64,000 nucleotides of DNA from Pseudomonas sp. RIT409 (GTDB lineage Bacteria > Pseudomonadota > Gammaproteobacteria > Pseudomonadales > Pseudomonadaceae). Both the position numbers and the translations under genes were made by a program. The stretch lies in contig NZ_QARE02000004.1 in the NCBI RefSeq assembly GCF_003052515.2, positions 1-64,000 on the forward strand. Reading direction: 5' to 3'. The notes beneath the pieces were generated by a model that was not told the origin of the DNA, did not search any database, and saw only the letters and a list, made by a program, of their open reading frames with translations. Shown here piece after piece: positions 54,562-64,000 of this stretch. Positions within the stretch are counted from its first letter, which is position 1. Each line of letters opens with the position of its first letter.

Positions 54562-55236
54562 ATGAACATTCTGATCATCGAGGACGAACACAAGACCGCC
54601 TCCTACCTGCGCGCAGGGCTGACCGAAGCCGGGTACGTCGTTGACCACGCCGACAATGGCATCGACGGCTTGCACATGGCGCGGGAGTCACAGTACGACC
54701 TCATTTTGCTGGATGTCATGCTCCCGGAAATGGACGGCTGGACCGTCATGGAGAAGCTGGGCAGCCGCCAACAGACGCCCGTGCTGTTTCTCAGTGCCCG
54801 CGGCACGCTGGAGGACCGCCTGCGCGGGCTGGGCCTGGGTGCCGACGAGTACCTGGTCAAGCCGTTTTCCTTCGCCGAACTGCTGGCCCGAATCCGCATT
54901 ATCCTGCGCCGGGGTCAGACGGAGCGGCCCGTTGAAACCTTGGAGATCGGCGACCTGCAGGTGGATATCGCCAAACGCCGGGTGATCCGGGGCGGACAGC
55001 GCCTGAACCTGACCAACAAGGAATTCAGCCTGCTGATGTGCTTCATCCAACGCCGCGACGAAGTCTTGCCGCGCAGCCTGCTGGCCTCACTGGTCTGGGA
55101 CATGAATTTCGACAGCGACACCAATGTGGTCGACGTCGCCGTCAGGCGCTTGCGCCAGAAGATCGACGACCCCTTTCCCACCCGCCTGATCCATACCGTG
55201 CATGGCGTGGGGTATCGCTTCGAGCACGAGCCATGA
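54562..55236 (+). CDS. OmpR-family response regulator (heavy-metal type)
   Basis: A 224-residue regulator. The receiver domain has the acidic pair in IIEDEHK, phospho-Asp in [13 protein letters not shown] and Lys in YLVKPFS. The winged helix-turn-helix contains [12 protein letters not shown] and [15 protein letters not shown]. It resembles CopR/IrlR-type regulators. Its stop overlaps the kinase start by ATGA. Confidence 0.93.
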   Translation: MNILIIEDEHKTASYLRAGLTEAGYVVDHADNGIDGLHMARESQYDLILLDVMLPEMDGWTVMEKLGSRQQTPVLFLSARGTLEDRLRGLGLGADEYLVKPFSFAELLARIRIILRRGQTERPVETLEIGDLQVDIAKRRVIRGGQRLNLTNKEFSLLMCFIQRRDEVLPRSLLASLVWDMNFDSDTNVVDVAVRRLRQKIDDPFPTRLIHTVHGVGYRFEHEP

Positions 55237-56639
55237 GACGACTCTCGCTGACGGTGCGCCTGACGCTGTTGTTGGCGTGCTTTGCCTTCGGCGCGATGGC
55301 CATTCTGGGCTCGGCTCTGTATTTCGGGCTCCGCGCACAACTCTCTCTGAGTGACGACGCGGCGCTGGTGACCCGGGTCGATCAGATTCGTACCCTGCTG
55401 CAAGACAGCGATGCCCGCGAACTGGTGCGCGACAAACCCCGCCTCTTCGGAAACATGCTGGGCAATTCCGAATCCTTGCTCATCGTGCAGACCCAAGACG
55501 GTACGCCACTGATCACCGTCAACCCCGGTGACCGCGAAGTGCCCGAGGTCGACCCTGTGGACGCCGAGACGCCACTGTCTCTGCAGCAGGTCCATCACGG
55601 CCGTGGCGTGGATGGTACGCCGTTCATCTACATGGCCGCCCATGTCAGGACCCACACTGACCAAATGCCGTTGAAGGTGACCTCCGGGCGCATGCTCACC
55701 GAGCGGGCGCAGATTCTCGCCGGTTATCGCAACGACATACTGACGCTTTCCAGCCTGACCGCAGGCCTGATCGCCCTGCTGGCCTTCTTTCTGGCGCGGC
55801 GCAGCATGACGCCCCTGCGCCGGCTGGCCGAACAGACCGCCGCCATCGGGGTGGGCACGCTTTCCAGCCGCATCGACCGGCAAGATACGCCGCAGGAATT
55901 GGACGCCGTCATCGGCCAGTTCAATGCGATGCTCGCCCGGCTCGAACGTGGCTTCACCGACCTGAAGCAGGTCAGCGCCGACATGGCTCACGACCTGCGC
56001 ACGCCGATTGGCAACCTGCTCGGCCAGATTGAAGTCGGCTTGGGCAAGGCGCGTGACATGGATTATTACCAGCGACTGCTGGGTTCGAACTACGAGGAAT
56101 TGCAGCGTCTCTCGAAGATGATCGACAGCATGCTGTTCCTGGCCCGAACCGAGCATGCGGAAGAAGCCATCGAACGTATCGACATCGACGTTGCGCGGGA
56201 GCTGGCGCGCATCGGCAGCTACTTCGAAGACCTGACGGAGGAGCGCGGTCTGCGCTTGACGTGGCGCGGTGAAGGGACCTTGCGAGCGGACGTCAGTCTG
56301 TTCCGTCGCGCGCTGGCCAATCTCGTTTCCAATGCGGTGCGGCATGCGCAGGCGGACAGCGAGATTCGGATCGAGGTCGAGCGCGAAAGGCAATACAGCG
56401 TGGTGCGGGTGAGCAACCTGGGCGAAACCATCCCGGCGACCGTGCTGCAGCGGCTGTTCGACCGGTTCTACCGCGCCGACACCTCGCGCCAACACTCATC
56501 GGAGCGCAGTGGCCTGGGGCTGTCTATCGTGGCGTCGATCATGAAATTGCATGGCGGTCATTGCCGTGTCGTCAGCCAGGACGGCGTGACCGTGTTCAGC
56601 CTGTTCTTTGCCTGCGACCCCGCCTTGGCGAGGCAATGA
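55233..56639 (+). CDS. Sensor histidine kinase (heavy-metal type)
   Basis: A 468-residue membrane kinase. Two membrane helices (about 9-31 and 167-187) flank a periplasmic sensor of roughly 135 residues; a HAMP domain follows, then the phospho-acceptor box [14 protein letters not shown], the N box [10 protein letters not shown] and the G box [17 protein letters not shown]. It is CusS-like in layout. No metal efflux genes are nearby, so the signal is unknown. Confidence 0.92.
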   Translation: MRRLSLTVRLTLLLACFAFGAMAILGSALYFGLRAQLSLSDDAALVTRVDQIRTLLQDSDARELVRDKPRLFGNMLGNSESLLIVQTQDGTPLITVNPGDREVPEVDPVDAETPLSLQQVHHGRGVDGTPFIYMAAHVRTHTDQMPLKVTSGRMLTERAQILAGYRNDILTLSSLTAGLIALLAFFLARRSMTPLRRLAEQTAAIGVGTLSSRIDRQDTPQELDAVIGQFNAMLARLERGFTDLKQVSADMAHDLRTPIGNLLGQIEVGLGKARDMDYYQRLLGSNYEELQRLSKMIDSMLFLARTEHAEEAIERIDIDVARELARIGSYFEDLTEERGLRLTWRGEGTLRADVSLFRRALANLVSNAVRHAQADSEIRIEVERERQYSVVRVSNLGETIPATVLQRLFDRFYRADTSRQHSSERSGLGLSIVASIMKLHGGHCRVVSQDGVTVFSLFFACDPALARQ

Positions 56640-56666
56640 ATCGTTTCCCCCTTCAGCCGAAACAGC

Positions 56667-56942
56667 TCAGCCTTGGCGTGCTTTCGACGGGGTGCTGATT
56701 TCGGCGTTGACCTCGCCACGGGTGTCGAATTCGTGGGCTTGCTGCATCTGAGGCTCGGCCATCAACTGCGCTTTGCGCGCTTGATAGTCGTCGTAGGACA
56801 GGCCGCGACGGTTGAGGTCTTCGAGGGCCAACTGGTGGGTCTCTTCAGCGGTGTAAGGCCGCAGCTCAGGGTGATTGCCAGCAGCACAGCCGGACACGAA
56901 AGCGACGGAGAACACGAGGGCGAGGGCGAGAAGACGGTTCAT
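56667..56942 (-). CDS. Small putative lipoprotein
   Basis: A 91-residue protein with a lipoprotein signal ending in VSGCAAG (Cys near 19). The mature part is polar and mostly helical, with LALEDLNRRGLSYDDYQARKAQL resembling a short SHOCT-like segment. GGAGG lies five bases before the ATG at 56942. It converges on the kinase gene. Function unknown. Confidence 0.78.
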   Translation of the reverse strand: MNRLLALALVFSVAFVSGCAAGNHPELRPYTAEETHQLALEDLNRRGLSYDDYQARKAQLMAEPQMQQAHEFDTRGEVNAEISTPSKARQG

Positions 56943-57064
56943 GGGAGCCTCCATTCGGCTCGTTTCTGGAATGAAGCCAAGGCTACGCGCCGGGGCTTTC
57001 CAGCAGAAATCAGTCGTCTCGATAGTGGCTATCGGCAGTGAAAGATATGACGTTCATGAACACA

Positions 57065-57146
57065 GTAGGAGCGCTTACCCGCGATTGCCTTGTCATTCAC
57101 CCTAATGGCTTCTGGTACAACGCAATCGCGGGCAAACGCGCTCCTA
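57065..57146. repeat. REP palindrome pair
   Basis: Inverted REP cores GTAGGAGCGCTTACCCGCGA and ATCGCGGGCAAACGCGCTCC flank a centre of about 40 bases, just past the 3' end of the permease gene. The first arm differs from the main family by a T-to-A-type change in its core. Confidence 0.85.
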
Positions 57147-57166
57147 CCCATACGGGTATCGGTCGA

Positions 57167-58537
57167 CTAAACCAGCCAGTGCCACAACAGCGACGTGCCG
57201 ATCAGGCCCACCACCGACACGATGGTCTGCAGCACCGACCACACCCACAGCGTCTGCTTGAGTTGCAGGCCGAAGTACTCGCGTACCATCCAGAACCCTG
57301 CGTCATTGACGTGGCAGAAAAACACCGAACCGGCACCAATCACCAGTGCAACCAGGGAGGCCTCGACCGGCGCCAGGCCCGCCATCATCGGCGCCAGAAT
57401 GCCCGCCGTGGTAGTGGTCGCGACAGTGGCTGACCCGGTGGCCTGGCGCAATGCGACCGCGATCAGCCATGCCAGCAACAGATAAGGCATGTGCGCCCCT
57501 TCCGCCGCTTTACTGATCGTCTGGCTGACGCCCGCGTCCAGCAGCGTCTGCTTGAGGCCGCCGCCTGCGCCGATGGTCAGCAGCAACACCGCGATCGGCG
57601 CCAGGCTTTTACGCAGGGTCGTGCCCACCTGCTCACGGGAGATGCCATTGGCCCAGCCCAGGCAGACGGTCGCTGCGAGAACCGCAATACCCAGCGCAAC
57701 CAACGGTTCGCCGAGAAACTTCAGGGTCAGGGCGACGTTGCTTTCGGGCTCCATGGCGACCTTGGCGAGCGTGCTGCCCAGCATGAGGATGACCGGCAGC
57801 AGGATGATCAGCAACGACACACTGAAGCTGGGCTGACGGGCGACTTTCGATTGGGCCGAAAACAGTTCGTCCAGCTCCGCCGGTGCTTCGATATGCAGCC
57901 GTTTGGACAGCCAGTTACCGTACAGAGGGCCGGCCAGAATCACCGCCGGCACCGCGATGCAAATGCCCAGCAACATGGTCAGGCCCAGGTCGGCGTGCAA
58001 GGCGCTGACCGCGATCAGTGGCCCCGGGTGGGGTGGCATCAACGCATGCAGGGTGGTCATCCCCGCCAACGCTGGGATGGCGATTTTCAGCAGCGGCAGA
58101 TTGGACTGACGCGCCATCACGAAAATGATGGGAACCATCATCACCAGCCCCACTTCGAAGAACAGCGGCAGGCCGATGATCATCGCCACCATGGCCATGA
58201 CCCAAGGCAGGGTCTTGCCCTTGCCCAGGCCGAGCAATGTCGAGGCAATGCGGTCCGCCGCGCCGGACTCGGCCATCAGCGCACCCAGCATCGCCCCGAG
58301 TGCAATGATGATTCCCGCCTCGCCAAGAAGCCCGCCAGCGCCCTTGCTGAACGCTTTCGCTACCGCCTCCGCGGGCAGCCCCGCACCTATCCCTGCGATA
58401 AATGTCCCCACCAGGATCGACAGAAAGGGTGGGAGTTTGGTAGCGCTGATCAGCACGATGATTGTGGCAATGGCGACCAGGCAGCAGATGATCAGGCGGG
58501 TGTCATGGAACACCCACGCAGCAGACGAAAGATCCAA
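57167..58537 (-). CDS. GntP-family hydroxy-acid permease
   Basis: A 456-residue permease with about twelve hydrophobic segments of the GntP family (H+ symport of gluconate and other hydroxy acids). Conserved segments include MTTLHALMPPHPGPLIAV, VNDAGFWMVREYFG and GSATVATTTTAGIL. No gluconate kinase adjoins; the neighbours are a LysR gene, CoA-transferase genes and an AtoE-type transporter, an arrangement like the P. aeruginosa 3-hydroxybutyrate/dehydrocarnitine region. 3-Hydroxybutyrate is therefore a likelier substrate than gluconate. Confidence 0.88.
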   Translation of the reverse strand: MDLSSAAWVFHDTRLIICCLVAIATIIVLISATKLPPFLSILVGTFIAGIGAGLPAEAVAKAFSKGAGGLLGEAGIIIALGAMLGALMAESGAADRIASTLLGLGKGKTLPWVMAMVAMIIGLPLFFEVGLVMMVPIIFVMARQSNLPLLKIAIPALAGMTTLHALMPPHPGPLIAVSALHADLGLTMLLGICIAVPAVILAGPLYGNWLSKRLHIEAPAELDELFSAQSKVARQPSFSVSLLIILLPVILMLGSTLAKVAMEPESNVALTLKFLGEPLVALGIAVLAATVCLGWANGISREQVGTTLRKSLAPIAVLLLTIGAGGGLKQTLLDAGVSQTISKAAEGAHMPYLLLAWLIAVALRQATGSATVATTTTAGILAPMMAGLAPVEASLVALVIGAGSVFFCHVNDAGFWMVREYFGLQLKQTLWVWSVLQTIVSVVGLIGTSLLWHWLV

Positions 58538-58743
58538 GCGTAACCCCTTTTCGTTCGATTCTTATTGAAAGATTCTCTGAAACAATTTGTTTCAGGCGCC
58601 CGAACGATACCGGATGCGACCGAATGCCGCAGCGATTTTTTCATGAAAAATGGCTGAAAAGCCCTTGTATTCATGCATTCATCTACATGAATACGGCTTT
58701 AGGCGATGAGCGGCGCGCTGCTGGGCCATGGCCGCTACGAACT

Positions 58744-59643
58744 TCAACGTACTTCGGGGGCTGGCTTCGCACACTCAATCAACACATCCCTCAATGCCTG
58801 CGCGGCCGCGGATAACTTGTGGTCTGCCAGGGTCATCAACCCGATCTGTCGCTCGATTCGCGGCCCGTCCAACGCAACGCAGCGCGCTCCCAACTCCTCC
58901 ATCTGCCGAATGCACAGAGACGGCACCGCGCTGACGCCCAGACCGTTGGCGACCATCCTGCCGACCGTCGACAACTGATGACTTTCAAAAGCCACGGACA
59001 GCTTGCCGTGCTGGCGCTGCAGGTCCTGCTCCAGCAACAGACGCACTGCCGAGGGCCGTTGCAGGGTGATGAAATCGTGGTGCAGCAACTCGTCCCAGGT
59101 CACCACCGCACGCTCGGCAAGCGCAGAATCCACGGGCACCACCGCCACGAAACGGTCCAGGTAAAACGGCGTGAACAGCAGGTTGTTGTTCGATTCCGGC
59201 TCGAATCCAATCCCCAGTTCGACCCGTCGGTGGTCGACCATCTCCAGCACCTGCTCGTTGATCACATCGTGAACCGCTACGTTGACCCGCGGGTAACGCT
59301 CGCGAAACACCTTGAGCGCGACCGGTAACAGGCTCCCGGCGAAGGACGGCATGGCTGCGATCGACACTTTGCCCATCTGCAAGGTGAACCGCTGGCGCAG
59401 CACCTCTTCGGCGTTATCCCAGTCGGCCAGCAACTGCCGAGCCAGGGGCAGCAGCGCCTCACCTTCCGGGGTGAGGCTAACGTTGCGGGTCGTGCGGGTA
59501 AGCAACTGCCCCCCAAGGTCATCTTCCAGCGCCTTGATGGTCAGGCTCAGCGCCGGTTGGGAAAGGTGCAGCCGCTCACCCGCCTGGGCAAAACTCAGGC
59601 ATTGGGCGACTGCAAGAAAGGCGCGGAGCTGCTTCACATTCAT
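58744..59643 (-). CDS. LysR-family regulator (DhcR-like position)
   Basis: A 299-residue LysR regulator with helix-turn-helix [23 protein letters not shown] and an effector domain beginning [17 protein letters not shown]. It diverges from the CoA-transferase genes, the position held by DhcR in P. aeruginosa, and so probably activates them. The intergenic space to the first transferase gene is about 140 bases and AT-rich. Confidence 0.9.
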   Translation of the reverse strand: MNVKQLRAFLAVAQCLSFAQAGERLHLSQPALSLTIKALEDDLGGQLLTRTTRNVSLTPEGEALLPLARQLLADWDNAEEVLRQRFTLQMGKVSIAAMPSFAGSLLPVALKVFRERYPRVNVAVHDVINEQVLEMVDHRRVELGIGFEPESNNNLLFTPFYLDRFVAVVPVDSALAERAVVTWDELLHHDFITLQRPSAVRLLLEQDLQRQHGKLSVAFESHQLSTVGRMVANGLGVSAVPSLCIRQMEELGARCVALDGPRIERQIGLMTLADHKLSAAAQALRDVLIECAKPAPEVR

Positions 59644-59782
59644 ATATTGGATTTACTTATCAATTCATGAAAAAAACAAAATTAACAAATCACTGAGCAC
59701 GGGTGAAGATGCCATCAACGCTCTCCGGCAGCCGGAATCACCGGGTGGCCGGGCACAACTACAACGAAGCGGGATGAACACC

Positions 59783-60484
59783 ATGGCCGGACTCGACAAA
59801 CGCGTCGCAACGTACGAAGAAGCCCTCGCCGGGCTGACCGATAACATGACTGTATTGGCCGGGGGGTTCGGCCTGTGCGGTATTCCGGAAAACCTCATCG
59901 CGCATATCAAGCGCATGGGCGTGAAAGGCCTGACGGTTGTGTCCAACAACTGCGGCGTGGACGGTTTCGGTCTGGGCATTCTGCTGGAAGACCGGCAGAT
60001 CCGGAAAATGATCGCCTCCTACGTCGGGGAGAACAAACTGTTCGAAGAGCAGTTGCTCAAAGGCGAGCTGGAAGTCGAACTCACGCCCCAGGGCACCCTT
60101 GCGGAAAAAATGCGCGCTGGCGGTGCCGGTATCCCCGCCTTCTATACGGCCACCGGTTACGGCACGCCGGTCGCCGAGGGCAAGGAAACCCGCCAGTTCA
60201 ATGGCCGCAACGTGATCCTGGAAGAAGCCATCACCGGTGATTTCGCCATCATCAAAGGATGGAAAGCCGACCACTTCGGCAACGTGGTCTATCGCCACAC
60301 CGCGCAGAACTTCAACCCGGTCGCCGCCACCGCGGGCAAAATCACCGTGGTCGAAGTCGAGGAAATCGTCGAACCGGGCGTGCTGCTGCCGACCGAAATC
60401 CACACGCCGGGCATCTACGTGGACCGCGTGATCCTGGGCACTTTCGAGAAGCGCATCGAGCAGCGCACCGTCAGAAAGGCCTGA
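59783..60484 (+). CDS. dhcA: 3-Oxoacid CoA-transferase subunit A (DhcA/AtoD type)
   Basis: A 233-residue alpha subunit of a class I CoA-transferase. [16 protein letters not shown] is the glycine-rich CoA-binding signature; [11 protein letters not shown] and [18 protein letters not shown] follow. With subunit B it should move CoA to acetoacetate, or to 3-dehydrocarnitine as shown for DhcAB. Context (LysR, AtoE-type permease, GntP permease) supports the dhc/ato role; which acid is preferred cannot be told. An in-frame ATG at 59774 is a possible earlier start. Confidence 0.88.
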   Translation: MAGLDKRVATYEEALAGLTDNMTVLAGGFGLCGIPENLIAHIKRMGVKGLTVVSNNCGVDGFGLGILLEDRQIRKMIASYVGENKLFEEQLLKGELEVELTPQGTLAEKMRAGGAGIPAFYTATGYGTPVAEGKETRQFNGRNVILEEAITGDFAIIKGWKADHFGNVVYRHTAQNFNPVAATAGKITVVEVEEIVEPGVLLPTEIHTPGIYVDRVILGTFEKRIEQRTVRKA

Positions 60485-60536
60485 CGCCAACCCCATCCGA
60501 CATGGGCCACCGAACAGAATAAAAGAGACTCGAACC

Positions 60537-61193
60537 ATGGCACTTTCCCGCGAACAAATGGCACAGCGCGTGGCGCGCGAACTGCAAGACGGCTTTTACG
60601 TGAACCTGGGCATTGGCATTCCGACGCTGGTCGCCAACTACGTCCCCGACGGCATCGATGTGATGCTGCAATCGGAGAACGGCCTGCTCGGTATGGGTGC
60701 GTTTCCCACCGAGGACACCATCGACGCCGACATGATCAACGCTGGCAAACAAACCGTGACCGCGCGCATCGGTGCTTCCATTTTCTCCTCGGCCGAGTCA
60801 TTCGCCATGATCCGGGGCGGCCATGTCGACCTGACGGTACTGGGCGCTTTCGAAGTCGACGTCGAAGGCAACATCGCCTCTTGGATGATTCCGGGCAAGC
60901 TGGTCAAAGGCATGGGCGGCGCCATGGACCTGGTGGCCGGTGCCGACAACATCATCGTCACCATGACCCACGCTTCCAAAGACGGCGAGTCGAAACTGCT
61001 GCCCCGTTGCAGCCTGCCGCTGACCGGCGCCGGATGCATCAAGAAAGTGCTCACCGACCTGGCCTACCTCGAGATCGAGAACGGCGCCTTCATCCTGCGC
61101 GAAACCGCGCCGGGCGTGAGCATCGAAGAAATCGTCGCCAAGACCGCCGGAAAGCTGATCGTGCCGGACGATGTGGTCGAAATGACGTTCTAG
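60537..61193 (+). CDS. dhcB: 3-Oxoacid CoA-transferase subunit B (DhcB/AtoA type)
   Basis: A 218-residue beta subunit. The catalytic glutamate is in LQSENGLLG, preceded by NLGIGIPTLVANY. IRGGHVDLTVLGAFEVD and SWMIPGKLVKGMGGAMDLV are conserved. It lies 52 bases after subunit A with AAGAGA upstream, and should form the heterotetrameric transferase. In P. aeruginosa a thiolase gene follows dhcB; here a REP pair and then the permease gene follow instead. Confidence 0.9.
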   Translation: MALSREQMAQRVARELQDGFYVNLGIGIPTLVANYVPDGIDVMLQSENGLLGMGAFPTEDTIDADMINAGKQTVTARIGASIFSSAESFAMIRGGHVDLTVLGAFEVDVEGNIASWMIPGKLVKGMGGAMDLVAGADNIIVTMTHASKDGESKLLPRCSLPLTGAGCIKKVLTDLAYLEIENGAFILRETAPGVSIEEIVAKTAGKLIVPDDVVEMTF

Positions 61194-61211
61194 GGGCATC
61201 ACCCCGTACGC

Positions 61212-61301
61212 CTGTAGGCGCGCGCCTGCCCGCGATGTGGCCCGTCCAGCCACCCACGCAGTGTCTGGATAATCGCACCGCGAGCAGGCGCGCCCTTACA
61301 G
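61212..61301. repeat. REP-like palindrome pair, divergent family
   Basis: Inverted arms around CTGTAGGCGCGCGCCTGCCCGCGA and CGCGAGCAGGCGCGCCCTTACAG enclose about 43 bases, between dhcB and the transporter gene. The core differs from the other REPs in the window (GCCTGC instead of GCTTGC), so it belongs to a different REP subfamily. It sits inside a probable operon, where it could lower downstream expression. Confidence 0.78.
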
Positions 61302-61459
61302 GTAACGGGTCAAGCCATGCTACACCGCCATGCCACCCTGCCCCTTTCAGCAATGAAGGGGCTTTGCCGTATCTAGCGCTGCACTTTTTCTTGCGTCACT
61401 GCCGACAAAAAAACAGCTATCTCAATAGCATCCAACAATAACTCCAAGAGGAAACACAC

Positions 61460-62878
61460 GTGGCCGCCGATATCGAAGAAAGCCGCTCCGCACGATTTGC
61501 CCTGCGCTGCGCCAAATGGGCCGAGCGCTGGTTCCCGGATTCCTGGGTGTTCGCCGCACTGGCCGTGGTGATCGTCACGCTCGCCACCCTGGGCATCGGT
61601 GCAAAACCCGCCGACACTGCCAAGGCCTTCGGCGACGGGTTCTGGAGTCTGATCCCTTTCACCATGCAAATGGCCTTCGTGGTCATCGGCGGCTACGTCG
61701 TCGCCAGCTCGCCGCCTGCCGTAAAGCTGATCGATCGCCTGGCACGCCTTCCGAAAAACGGCCGCTCGGCCGTCGCCTGGGTCGCGCTGATCTCCATGGT
61801 GGCTTCGCTGCTCAACTGGGGCCTGTCCCTGGTATTCGGCGGGCTGCTGGTGCGGGCGCTGGCGCGTCGCACCGACCTGAAGATGGATTATCGGGCGGCG
61901 GGTGCCGCGGCCTACCTCGGCCTGGGCGCCGTCTGGGCACTGGGGCTGTCGTCGTCGGCCGCGCAGTTGCAGGCCAACCCGGCCAGCCTGCCACCGTCGA
62001 TTCTGGCGATCACCGGGATGATTCCGTTCACCCAGACCATCTTTCTCTGGCAGTCAGGGATCATGCTGCTGGCCTTGGTGGTGATTTCCATCGTCGTGGC
62101 CTATGCCACCGCGCCGGGACCTGCCAATGCCCGCGACGCCGAGGCATGTGGTGTCGATCCGGCCTTCAGCCTGCCGCCTCTGCCTGCACGCACGCGCCCG
62201 GGTGAGTGGCTCGAATACAGCCCGCTGCTGATCATTCTGATGGTCGTGCTGGCGTCCGGCTGGTTGTACAACGAATTCACCACCAAGCCGGCGATCACAG
62301 CGATTTCGGGTCTGAACACCTACAACTTCCTGTTCATCATGGTCGGTGCCCTGCTGCACTGGCGTCCCCGCAGTTTCCTGGACGCTGTCGCCCGGGCGGT
62401 ACCTACCACCACAGGCGTGCTGATCCAATTCCCGCTGTATGGCTCAATCGCGGCCCTGCTCACCACCGTCAAAGGCGGCGACGCGCAGACCGTCGCGCAC
62501 CATATTTCGACGTTCTTCACCAGCATCGCCTCCCACGATACCTATGCGCTGTTGATGGGCGTGTATTCGGCGATACTCGGTTTCTTCATCCCGTCCGGTG
62601 GCGGCAAATGGATCATCGAAGCCCCTTATGTGATGCAAGTGGCGAATGACCTGAAATATCACCTGGGCTGGGCGGTGCAGATCTACAACGCCGCCGAAGC
62701 GCTGCCGAACCTGATCAACCCCTTCTACATGCTGCCGCTGTTGGGCGTGTTGGGGCTCAAGGCGCGAGACCTGATCGGCTTCTCCTTCGTACAACTGCTG
62801 GTGCACACGCCGCTGGTGCTGTTCCTGCTGTGGGCCTTGGGCACCACCCTCGCCTACATTCCCCCGGTAATGCCGTAG
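61460..62878 (+). CDS. atoE: Short-chain fatty acid transporter (AtoE family)
   Basis: A 472-residue permease with about twelve hydrophobic segments of the AtoE family, taking up short-chain acids such as butyrate or acetoacetate. Conserved stretches are IPFTMQMAFVVIGGYVVASS, SLLNWGLSLVFGGLL and FFIPSGGGKWIIEAPYV. The start is GTG at 61460 with AGAGGA upstream. It follows the CoA-transferase pair, giving uptake plus activation, and ends at a strong terminator. Confidence 0.92.
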   Translation: MAADIEESRSARFALRCAKWAERWFPDSWVFAALAVVIVTLATLGIGAKPADTAKAFGDGFWSLIPFTMQMAFVVIGGYVVASSPPAVKLIDRLARLPKNGRSAVAWVALISMVASLLNWGLSLVFGGLLVRALARRTDLKMDYRAAGAAAYLGLGAVWALGLSSSAAQLQANPASLPPSILAITGMIPFTQTIFLWQSGIMLLALVVISIVVAYATAPGPANARDAEACGVDPAFSLPPLPARTRPGEWLEYSPLLIILMVVLASGWLYNEFTTKPAITAISGLNTYNFLFIMVGALLHWRPRSFLDAVARAVPTTTGVLIQFPLYGSIAALLTTVKGGDAQTVAHHISTFFTSIASHDTYALLMGVYSAILGFFIPSGGGKWIIEAPYVMQVANDLKYHLGWAVQIYNAAEALPNLINPFYMLPLLGVLGLKARDLIGFSFVQLLVHTPLVLFLLWALGTTLAYIPPVMP

Positions 62879-62900
62879 CCCGATTGCTGAATCGCCAAGA

Positions 62901-62932
62901 AAGCGTGGGTCATTTGCCCCACGCTTTTTTTT
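62901..62932 (+). terminator. Intrinsic terminator after the atoE-like gene
   Basis: AAGCGTGGG pairs with CCCACGCTT around an eight-base loop and is followed by a T run of six more bases. A strong rho-independent terminator. Confidence 0.92.
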
Positions 62933-63110
62933 GACGAGTTGAAAAATATTGTACAAAACCGACGAGCTGTACAACCTTACCTGTAGCTTTTTGATATCAC
63001 CTTTGTGATGATCTCTGCACTGCAGAAGGAACAGGCAACTGGGCATTGACACACGCCCTGGAGACCATGGAACAGGATTCATCGTTGTTTCATCTCTCTG
63101 GGCTGCCATC

Positions 63111-64000
63111 ATGTTTTTCGACTCGCAAAAGAACAAAGTCATTCAGGAGCTGCAACTGACCGTCTCCCATCAGGCCAGCCTGTTGGAAGCCATCGGCCGC
63201 TCAATGGCAAGCATCGAGTTCGACCTCAACGGCGTCGTGCTCACGGCCAACGACAACTTCTTCAAAGTCATGCGTTATCGCCCCGAACAGGTGATTGGCA
63301 AAGAGCACCGCGTGTTCTGTACCCCCGAGTATGTGCGTAGCAACGAGTACACGCAGCTTTGGTCGCGGCTGCGCAATGGCGAGTTCGTGTCCGCGACCTT
63401 TCAACGGGTGGCAGGCGATGGCAGCACGGTCTGGCTGGAAGCCAGCTACAACCCCGTGCGCGATACCAACGGCAATGTGGTCAAGGTCGTGAAATATGCT
63501 GCCGACGTGACCGCCAAGCTGCAGGCCGAGAGCGAATCGCGCAACAAGCTGCAAGCCATCGACCGAGCCATGGCGGTCATCGAGTTCGATCTGGACGGCC
63601 GCATCATCGCCGCCAACGATAACCTGCTGCGCCTGCTGGGCTACAGCCGTCAAGAGCTGTTGGGCAAGCACCATCGCCTGCTCTGCCCCGCTGAATTGAC
63701 CAGTAGCAGCGACTACCAAGATTTCTGGCGCCGTCTGAACAAAGGCGAATTTTTCAGCGGTCAGTTCAAGCGCGTCGCCAAGCACGGCCAGACCCTCTGG
63801 CTGGAAGCTTCCTACAACCCCGTGTACGACGCCTGCGGCAAACTCAGCAAGGTGGTCAAATTCGCTTCCGACGTGACCTCGCGCATCGAGAAACATGAAC
63901 AGGACGCCCACAGCGCGGCGCAGGCCTATCACATTTCGGTGCGCACCCAGAAAGTAGCCGAGCAAGGCACTCAAGTGATTCAAGAGGCGGCCAGCGAAAT
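63111..64000 (+). CDS. PAS-PAS methyl-accepting chemoreceptor, truncated by window (BdlA-like)
   Basis: The first 296 codons of a protein that runs off the right edge. There is no membrane segment. Two tandem PAS domains (about 25-125 and 145-245) repeat the same motifs: IEFDLNGVVLTAND and IEFDLDGRIIAAND, then VWLEASYNPVRD and LWLEASYNPVYD, each ending in AADVTAK or ASDVTSR. A helical segment then begins, as in soluble PAS-type MCPs. The layout matches BdlA-type receptors that sense redox or oxygen and affect biofilm dispersal; the signalling domain itself is outside the window. Confidence 0.85.
   Translation, partial: MFFDSQKNKVIQELQLTVSHQASLLEAIGRSMASIEFDLNGVVLTANDNFFKVMRYRPEQVIGKEHRVFCTPEYVRSNEYTQLWSRLRNGEFVSATFQRVAGDGSTVWLEASYNPVRDTNGNVVKVVKYAADVTAKLQAESESRNKLQAIDRAMAVIEFDLDGRIIAANDNLLRLLGYSRQELLGKHHRLLCPAELTSSSDYQDFWRRLNKGEFFSGQFKRVAKHGQTLWLEASYNPVYDACGKLSKVVKFASDVTSRIEKHEQDAHSAAQAYHISVRTQKVAEQGTQVIQEAASE

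Overview
The window is ordinary high-GC Pseudomonas chromosome. The evidence is dense coding on both strands, Pseudomonas-type REP palindromes between genes, a six-gene Mrp antiporter operon, a GntP/LysR/CoA-transferase/AtoE block like the dehydrocarnitine and 3-hydroxybutyrate region of P. aeruginosa, and a BdlA-like PAS-PAS chemoreceptor at the right edge. The species cannot be fixed from sequence alone; a fluorescens/syringae-type pseudomonad is likely. No tRNA, rRNA, CRISPR, IS element or prophage was seen.

Layout. 0.3-3.5 kb: an RhtA-like exporter, a small lipoprotein and a Xaa-Pro aminopeptidase. 3.5-23.6 kb: one large exopolysaccharide (EPS) operon. It holds a 2-oxoglutarate dioxygenase-like protein, a DegT aminotransferase, a Wzx-type flippase, five glycosyltransferases, a Wzb-like phosphatase with a Wzc-like BY-kinase, a WbqC-family protein, an RfaH-type NusG paralogue, a PslG-like secreted glycosidase, an acyltransferase, a WcaJ-type priming transferase and a Wza-type export lipoprotein, and it closes with a strong terminator. 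Its long leader carries two ops (RfaH recruitment) elements, each in the loop of a six-base-pair hairpin, so the operon appears to encode its own antiterminator.

23.7-29.8 kb: a minus-strand cluster of tightly packed genes I cannot match to a known pathway: a transaldolase-fold protein with an aldolase-like Gln, a sulfotransferase, an SDR, a Rossmann protein, a glycine/sarcosine N-methyltransferase-like enzyme and an APS kinase, followed by a CGNR regulator. Together these look like a route to a sulfated, N-methylated small molecule. This is the best candidate for an undescribed system.

30.3-38.4 kb: cytochrome b561, an EmrAB-type efflux pair, a DUF427 protein, a single-chain EgtB-EgtD ergothioneine enzyme, a CTP-synthase-glutaminase-like protein and a LysR regulator. 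38.5-42.2 kb: an AraC regulator with a fumarylpyruvate-hydrolase-like enzyme, an SDR and a 2-hydroxyacid dehydrogenase. 42.5-46.2 kb: a glycerophosphodiesterase, pyrF and an ethanolamine-type permease. 46.6-52.7 kb: mrpA(B)CDEFG. 53-57 kb: an SsuE-like reductase, a secreted alpha/beta hydrolase, a two-component system and a lipoprotein. 57.2-62.9 kb: ketone-body and short-chain acid uptake and activation. 63.1 kb to the end: a truncated PAS chemoreceptor.
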